Positions 57,951 through 64,000 of a DNA stretch of 64,000 nucleotides are shown here, one piece after another. The stretch lies in contig MNCI01027256.1 of the NCBI GenBank assembly GCA_015680685.1, positions 140,602 to 204,601 on the forward strand. Direction: 5' to 3'. Both the position numbers and the translations under genes were made by a program. Within the stretch, counting starts at the first letter, position 1, and each line of letters begins with the position of its first letter. The DNA is from Gnetum montanum (Eukaryota; Streptophyta; Gnetopsida; Gnetales; Gnetaceae). The notes under the pieces are model-generated. The model was not told where the DNA came from. It made no database searches and saw only the letters and a list, made by a program, of their open reading frames with translations.

Positions 57951-58964
57951 AAACTTAGGAATATTGTTCATATTAAGTGGCTTGATGCAACTATCTCTCA
58001 CATGCCTGGTTGAAATATAAATAGCTTTCCTTATGTTGATCATGCTATCAGTATCCAATATGGGTTCTTCATGATAATATGATTAGTATGCTTGATTGTA
58101 GTGATGTCTCCTTTGGTACTCATATTACACTCTCTCTGCACATCTATCCTTGTTCCTTCATGGTTTATGCTCTTCATCTTCTTCATCAAAGTATCTTGGC
58201 TGATACTCATGTCTATCATGAGCCTAATGTCTCTCCCTATCATACTCTTTGTACCTTTATTCTCTTTTGTCAAAGTCCACTAATGATCTTGAGGAGGAAG
58301 ATGAAGCCATTGGAGAACAATGTTAGCTAGTTCTCCTTCTATGACTCTAGTATTCATCTCCTTGTGGTTCAGCAAAAAATCTAAGCCTTGAGTATTGCTT
58401 ATACTTAAAGTCCTTTACTTCTATTCTTGGTGTCTTTGCAAGGGCTAAATGTAGTTGCACCTTGACAGGTTCTTCTAGAAAAAATAATAGGTGTTTGGGA
58501 ATGGACTTCATAATCATGGTAGAGTTTTCCTAATACAAATGCATCATCATCAAGTTCTTCTAGGACAATAGGAGAGTTAACCTAATTTTCCTTATTATGC
58601 CCATGTTTGGTTATCATAGCATCATCTCTTCGCACTTGTGCCTATATGGGTTGACAAGTCTTGTCATGTTTTTGGTCACATGGTATCCTTGTTACTCATG
58701 ACTCAGATTCATTCTCCTTAAATTTTTTTTAAGCATGGCATGTGCTGAACACTCTGAAGACAAAACAATGATTCCCTGTAGGTCTCTCCACCTCATCTAT
58801 CCATCTTGGTGAAAGATGAATGTGAAATCAAGGTAATAAGGATCAATGTGAACATATGAGATTCTTATTTTCATATGCATACTTTAGTCTTCATTTTCAT
58901 TTGTTTTATCATTGTCCCTTTGTAACTCTTTGGTAGGTGATATTTTTTCCTTAGGTGAAGCCAT
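57951..58964 (-). pseudogene. Gag N-terminal part of element H, truncated
   Basis: The minus-strand start MASPKEKISPTKELQRDNDK lies at 58964. The conserved DFTFIFHQDG and LSHE...VTKNMTR motifs follow, close to G gag. The charged region spans 58290-58100. The frame ends at the start of the capsid domain near 57955 (NNIPKFEGG-equivalent), where F's LTR takes over. Many stops. Confidence 0.75.
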
Positions 58965-59119
58965 GTTATATGTGTGACGCTTGGTTAAGTGTGTGTGTTA
59001 TTAGGATTATTTAAAGATTATGAAGATTGATTTTATAGTTCTTGATACAATGAGCTTTGTAAGATTAATTCCTTAGCATACATTGACACATTTCTAGTAC
59101 ATTGACTTTATACTTTGTA

Positions 59120-60011
59120 TGATGAGTGGTGGAGCAATCCCAACACTATACCATACAAGTCACAAGTGTACGCAAGTGACCAAATCATAATCCACAAATG
59201 GACAATGTTATTATACTAGTAATTGATGTTAAACTTGTGATCATTGTCTACTCACCTTGAGTTAGTGAAGTCTAAGTGTATGGTCTAACTTGCAGTGAGG
59301 CATATGTTAGGTGATGTTGTGAGGCTCATTTTACTCCTAGTGTAAACATGATGGAAATGAATTTAATTACTAAATCTAAGTAATGATAAGAATGTAATTC
59401 TATTCTATCCTATAGTGATGAGCATTTGTTCCTAGCTTATTGGACATGCCTTGGACTCATGTCACGATTATTGGGATTACCAAGTGAATTTGCCACTGAG
59501 TGAATCAAGTAAAACCACTACTGGCTTACCAAACAATTACACTTTAATACTCAAAACCAATCATACTCATTCTCCTTTACTAATGAACAAGTAAAATAAA
59601 GTGCTTTGGAAATGTAAATGATTAAGCTAAGAAAACATGAAAATTATGCTAACTAAACAAATAAAACTAAGTGGATGTTGCAATGATGAAAAGCAATCTC
59701 AATCTTTATTATTATCATGAACTGCGTCCAAGTACAATTCACTCAAATAAAGATTTCGTTCAACTGCTAAACATCACATTGTGGGCATTCACTCTATTGC
59801 TAACTAAGAAAACAAAATGCAAGAGTTTCCCTAAGACTTGGAATGAAACGTTGTTGATCATGCATCCAAGTGTCAGTACTTATAAGGATGCACACATCCC
59901 GAAACATTTTATCAATGATGACATAGTGTGGTTTACAACATTGTATCTAGGACATCATTGCTACAATATTGTAGATATGATATTGCAGAGAAACAAAAAT
60001 TGACTTTATCA
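59120..60011 (-). repeat. 5' LTR of element H (type B)
   Basis: An 892-bp LTR, TGATGAG...TTTATCA, matching LTR B of G along its length, with a decayed TATA (CTTATAAGTAC-like near 59879). Three minisatellite units lie near 59463-59535. The primer-binding site is eroded: only CATTGAC survives near 59100. Confidence 0.8.
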
Positions 60012-60188
60012 AGAATTTATCATTGATGAAGAAAATCAAGATCCTTCTTCACCGCCCCCCCCACCAAAAAAAAAACAACCCCCTTCCCCCCAAACCACCA
60101 TATCATAGTCTTAATATTTTAATAATTTATGATCATTTATACATGTTTTATATTGCTTTTTATTCTATTACTTAAATTTTATTCCATG
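60012..60188. other. Unassigned sequence with a C/A homopolymer tract
   Basis: From 60051 to 60102 runs of C (8, 5 and 6) alternate with a 10-A run. The remainder is AT-rich and unrecognised. Confidence 0.7.
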
Positions 60189-60758
60189 CTTAGTTTATAA
60201 TCTTTTTTTTTGGCAATTTATACTTTAGTGGTTGTTTTAGCATTAAAACCTTACTTTTTCATTACCCCTTTACTATTTCTAGTTTGTATGCAATAGGCTG
60301 AGTCCCTATTTTATTGAATGTTTTGTGCCTCTTCATTTCATAATCATTGATATATCGAGGNCTGAATGTTTTGTGCCTCTTCATTTCATAATCATTGATA
60401 TATCGAGGGTTATATTGATTCACAAATCATTTTTAATTGTGTGCTAAGTATTTCAATACTTAGTTTGTGGAGGCATCTTCATAGGAGTGTGAAGCCATAC
60501 TTAGTTTATAATCTTTTTTTTTGGCAATTTATACTTTAGTGGTTGTTTTAGCATTAAAACCTTACTTTTTCATTACCCCTTTACCATTTCTAGTTTGTAT
60601 GCAATAGGCTGAGTCCCTATTTTATTGAAGGTTTTGTGCCTCTTCATTTCATAATCATTGATATATCGAGGGTTATATTGATTCAAAAATCATTTTTAAT
60701 TGTGTGCTAAGTATTTCAATACTTAGTTTGTGGAGGCATCTTCATAGGAGTGTGAAGA
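60189..60758. repeat. Tandem duplication of about 260 bp
   Basis: CTTAGTTTATAATCTTTTTTTTTGG starts at 60189 and again at 60500, and both copies end GGAGTGTGAAG. The first copy also contains a 47-bp assembly duplicate around the N at 60361; without it both copies are about 260 bp. They are almost identical, so the event is recent or an assembly artefact. Confidence 0.8.
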
Positions 60759-61599
60759 CAATTTTTGTAGGAACAATACCTTTATTCAAAGTATTTCAGA
60801 TTCTTAACAACCTCCTTTTCAATAGTATGTTGGATTATGCTCATGACAAAAATCTTCCTAATGATGATATGGTCCCTTACAACCAATTTACACATCACAC
60901 ATTTTGATTAATTAAAGAAACAAAGATTAATTTCTTAGATCTTATTAACATCATTAAACCTTGTTCTTTTTCTTTTCATTCTAAATTCAATTAGCTAAGA
61001 ACTTAATTCATTCATTATAGCTTTAATGACACATTTTCTAGGTTTATAAGTTCAATATCAAATGAATTTTCTCTAACTAATTGTTTTGTACTTAACTAAT
61101 GAATTTCTTTGGCTCTCTTAAATAATCCCATGCAAATGTGGTAATGCATGCTTAATAAGATGAAAACCAACACTTTGAATTAGGTGGTCATACATTTTTC
61201 ACTAGTTAGTAGACTTATTATTTCAATGTCATTTGTTTTATTTATGGATTCTTATAAATTCACTTATGATTTTATTAATAAAATTCTTCAATTTTATTTA
61301 TAGAAAAACTCTAATGACTAAAAAGTCTTTAAGCACATGCCTTGAAATACTTAGAAGTAACTTAAGAAGCATGATGGTTTAGAAATCCCTTCTTTACATG
61401 CTCAAGATCATCTTCTAATTAAAAAAAATGATGTATTAGATCTTTATAAGGTCATGAAGCTTGAAAAAAAAATCTTATTTAGCTATCATTTTGCTAATAG
61501 GAATATTTACTATTCCCAAGGTAGATAAGGAATGTCCTAAGTAATCTAATTTTTCTTGATTTTGATGAAAGGTTTGCATATTTTCCAAGAAATTTAGAA
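60759..61599 (+). pseudogene. Decayed coding relic left of block R copy 2
   Basis: PLFKVFQILNNLLFNSML and PNDDMVPYNQF (60775-60880) and later KVMKLEKKILFSYHFANRNI (61440-61505) have protein-like composition between stops. No family is recognised. It leads into the R relic at 61610 and may be its N-terminal side. Confidence 0.3.
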
Positions 61600-64000
61600 A
61601 TGTTGCTATAAGGTCAAAGGATATCTTTCTTTCAAGCCTGATGGATTTCATCTCAAAAACCTTAAGAGTCANTTTTCTTTCAAGCCTGATGGATTTCATC
61701 TCAAAAACCTTAAGAGTCATTATTCTTGGTTGTTTCTAGCTATTAATATTGACAATAACAACTTGGCTTTTTATTTTTTAATAAAGTTAACAAATTGGTT
61801 AAAGAAGGATTACCTCATTTTAATCAAGACTTTTTCTTCTTGCAATTGAAATAATTATGATAGATGGCTAATTTTCAAAACCAAATGGAAGATTCAAAGT
61901 ATAAATTTGCCTATATGAAACATGTTATGCATATAGTGGCATTGTATAGATGACAAACCAATTTCCATAGATTGATAGGAAGATTAGAAATTACCTAACA
62001 ACACTACTTGAAATAGTAACCATCCTAGTGGATCAATTACTTATTTTATTGAATTGATTTTTGAACTTTCCTAGGGGATGTGTTTTTTTTCTTTGGTTCT
62101 CTACCTTAACAATTCTTATAATATCGTATAATAATAATAATGCTTAATTGAATAATATATGTTTGATTTCATGCAAGTAACCCAAGAAAAATAGTTAACA
62201 ATATCACATTTTAAAAAACATGGAATCACAAATTCAAACATTTAACATATCAAATATTAGTCATACTACGAAATGTTTAAACCCTATAAATACTCTAGAT
62301 ACAACTAATAATTATCAAATGGTTTCAAAAATGATCCATTAATTTAGTGGTAAGACTCTTTTTAAAATTTTCCTTTCATCCACAATTTCTTTAAGCAAAT
62401 TTCATTCAAATGGCTCATGTAGAGATGGAGCAAAGTTTTGAGTTTGATTCTAATGGGTAGAATCGACTAATAAATAAAGTTTTGGGAACAAATATTATCA
62501 AGAATTTTTAAATTTTGACTCTATTGTCATAGCTATATGCTAAGTTTAATGCTTTACTAAACATCATTTACACCTCCATGAAGTAGCATAAATGCATTGA
62601 CATTTATAATATTTTCAAAATGATACACATCTATTATTTGACTGTAATGGCATCATCCTCGTAACTCTAGACACCACCAAATCAATAGTTTAGTCTCATC
62701 AAGGCAAACTTAATGTGAACTACATATCAACTAGTAATGACCTGCAATGAACATGTAAAGAACATGAGAAACTAAGTTACCAAGTCTAATAATTGCATCT
62801 AATTTAAGTCAAAGATACAACCATTATGCATATGTAGAGTGAACCAAAATAAAGTTCACACATCAAAAGAAACAAAACATCTAAATAAGCTAACTAACAA
62901 GCATATAATAGCCTATTCCTAAAGGATATTCACATGAAAAGCCATGTGCAAGTATCTACAGGAAGCTATGTAAACAATGTCTTATCTCTTGTAACTTTTC
63001 AAAGGGTAACCACTGCTTATTGCCCATTGATGGGTGACTAACAAGGAATTTAAACATTGAAAAAAAATCTAGAACATTGTGAAAGAAAAACCTGAGGTAA
63101 GTTTTTGCAATAGTTAGTGAAAGAAAACCTAGAATAAACAAATTCTCATTGAATTTTGAAAGACAAATGAAAAGCAAAAATATATTGTATAGCTTTTTAG
63201 AAAAATTGTTGCCACTAAGCAAGTAATTCGAAGGTCGTTAGATTCTTGAAAATAATAATAATTAAAAAATTCAAAACAAATCATCAACATAAGAAAGAGA
63301 GTATAAAGGAAAAACCCAACACTAAACTAGTTATCATGAGATGAGTACTTTGTTCGCGAAGTCTTATTTAACTATTTTTAAAAGGTTCCAACATTATTGA
63401 AACTTGCCTAGGTAGTGGTGGGATCCTTTAAGAAGTTAAAGGAGATGGAGTAGGATTTAGACAAGTATCCTACATACCTACGTTTATAGGATTAATAAGG
63501 AATCCAAGCTATCTTTTTGAAAAAATTATGATGTCTTTAGATTTCAATAAGGAAGGTGTTATCTTAGTGTTAAGAGTCTTACAATTGAAAAGATAAGTTA
63601 CAAGTTTAATTCCAATTAGTAGTGTTGAAGTTATAAACTAAAGGAAAAAATCTACAAGAAAGAATTCTAATAGATCCAAGAAGGCCTCATGATATATGTA
63701 TATATCTCCAAGACATATATCTAATATGACACTTTGGTAGAGATATCTAGAACATAAAGGTACCTAAATTGAACTTACAACTTGTTGCTTAATTCTTGGT
63801 AAACAAGAAAATAATAGTTATTTTATCAATTTCTTGTGTTATACTTTTATCTCTGCTTCTATTTTTTTATAAAAAAATTAAAATTTAGCTTTGTTTTCTA
63901 GTTCAAATACTACCATCTACTTCCCCATAAGAAAAGAAACCCATGATTTGAAGGTAATGGAAGCTAAAGCTCTAAAGTTATGTTAACTCCATGTTTTGAG
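61600..64000. repeat. Repeat block R, copy 2 (runs off the window)
   Basis: Same-orientation match to 13440-16355. It lacks the 620 bases found at 13801-14420, and carries about 90 extra bases near 62450-62540. An assembly duplicate flanks the N at 61672. Contains the second copy of the KGYLS...GLPHFNQDFFF relic and a tRNA-like segment (63555-63615). Confidence 0.75.

Noticed and set aside
59671-60003. 110-codon plus-strand frame
   Set aside because: It lies antisense within LTR H and is not kept in the G LTRs.

Overview
The window is nuclear DNA of a seed plant with a large, retrotransposon-filled genome. Spliced eukaryotic genes with GT/AG introns, AT-rich intergenic DNA, nested Ty3/gypsy LTR elements of Athila type, and decayed gag/pol reading frames all point that way. 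I cannot place the species; a gymnosperm or a large-genome angiosperm would fit. Nothing bacterial or organellar was seen.

Two host genes are recognisable, both on the minus strand and both incomplete here. At the left edge (520-1902) are the first five coding exons of a pectin acetylesterase; the exon carrying the catalytic Ser lies beyond base 1. At 48118-48760 are the first two exons of a SOS1/NHX7-like plasma-membrane Na+/H+ antiporter, with a one-base frameshift in exon 1 and no further exon recognised to its left. An orphan exon-like open stretch of unknown family lies on the plus strand at 45441-45681.

The rest is mostly nested retroelements whose LTRs begin TGATGA, end TCATCA and adjoin a TGGCACC... 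primer-binding site. Layout: LTR E (4980-5485 plus 12917-13434) split by complete element A (minus, 5486-12911, perfect 5-bp target duplication AAATG); repeat block R (13435-16732, second copy 61600-64000); an LTR-B fragment holding a solo LTR (16965-17710, target duplication ATAAT, containing an N gap); element C (plus) interrupted inside its protease by element D (plus, from 21488); element G (minus, 28516-39074, target duplication CTGAG/CTAAG), which has gag and protease, no reverse transcriptase, and a 2.8-kb accessory ORF; a region with an integrase fragment and an eleven-unit ~186-bp tandem array (42983-45040); accessory-ORF fragment K (50080-51303); a fold-back junction with truncated LTR L (52113-52704); element F (plus, about 52705-57950); and element H (minus, 57950-60011).

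Element A is the only one with a recognisable reverse transcriptase, and it lacks RNase H and integrase. C, D, F, G and H carry gag with or without protease, so all would depend on enzymes from elsewhere. Several single-N joins are flanked by exact duplications, and one gag piece (10955-12073) is apparently duplicated and in the wrong orientation. These are best read as assembly seams.
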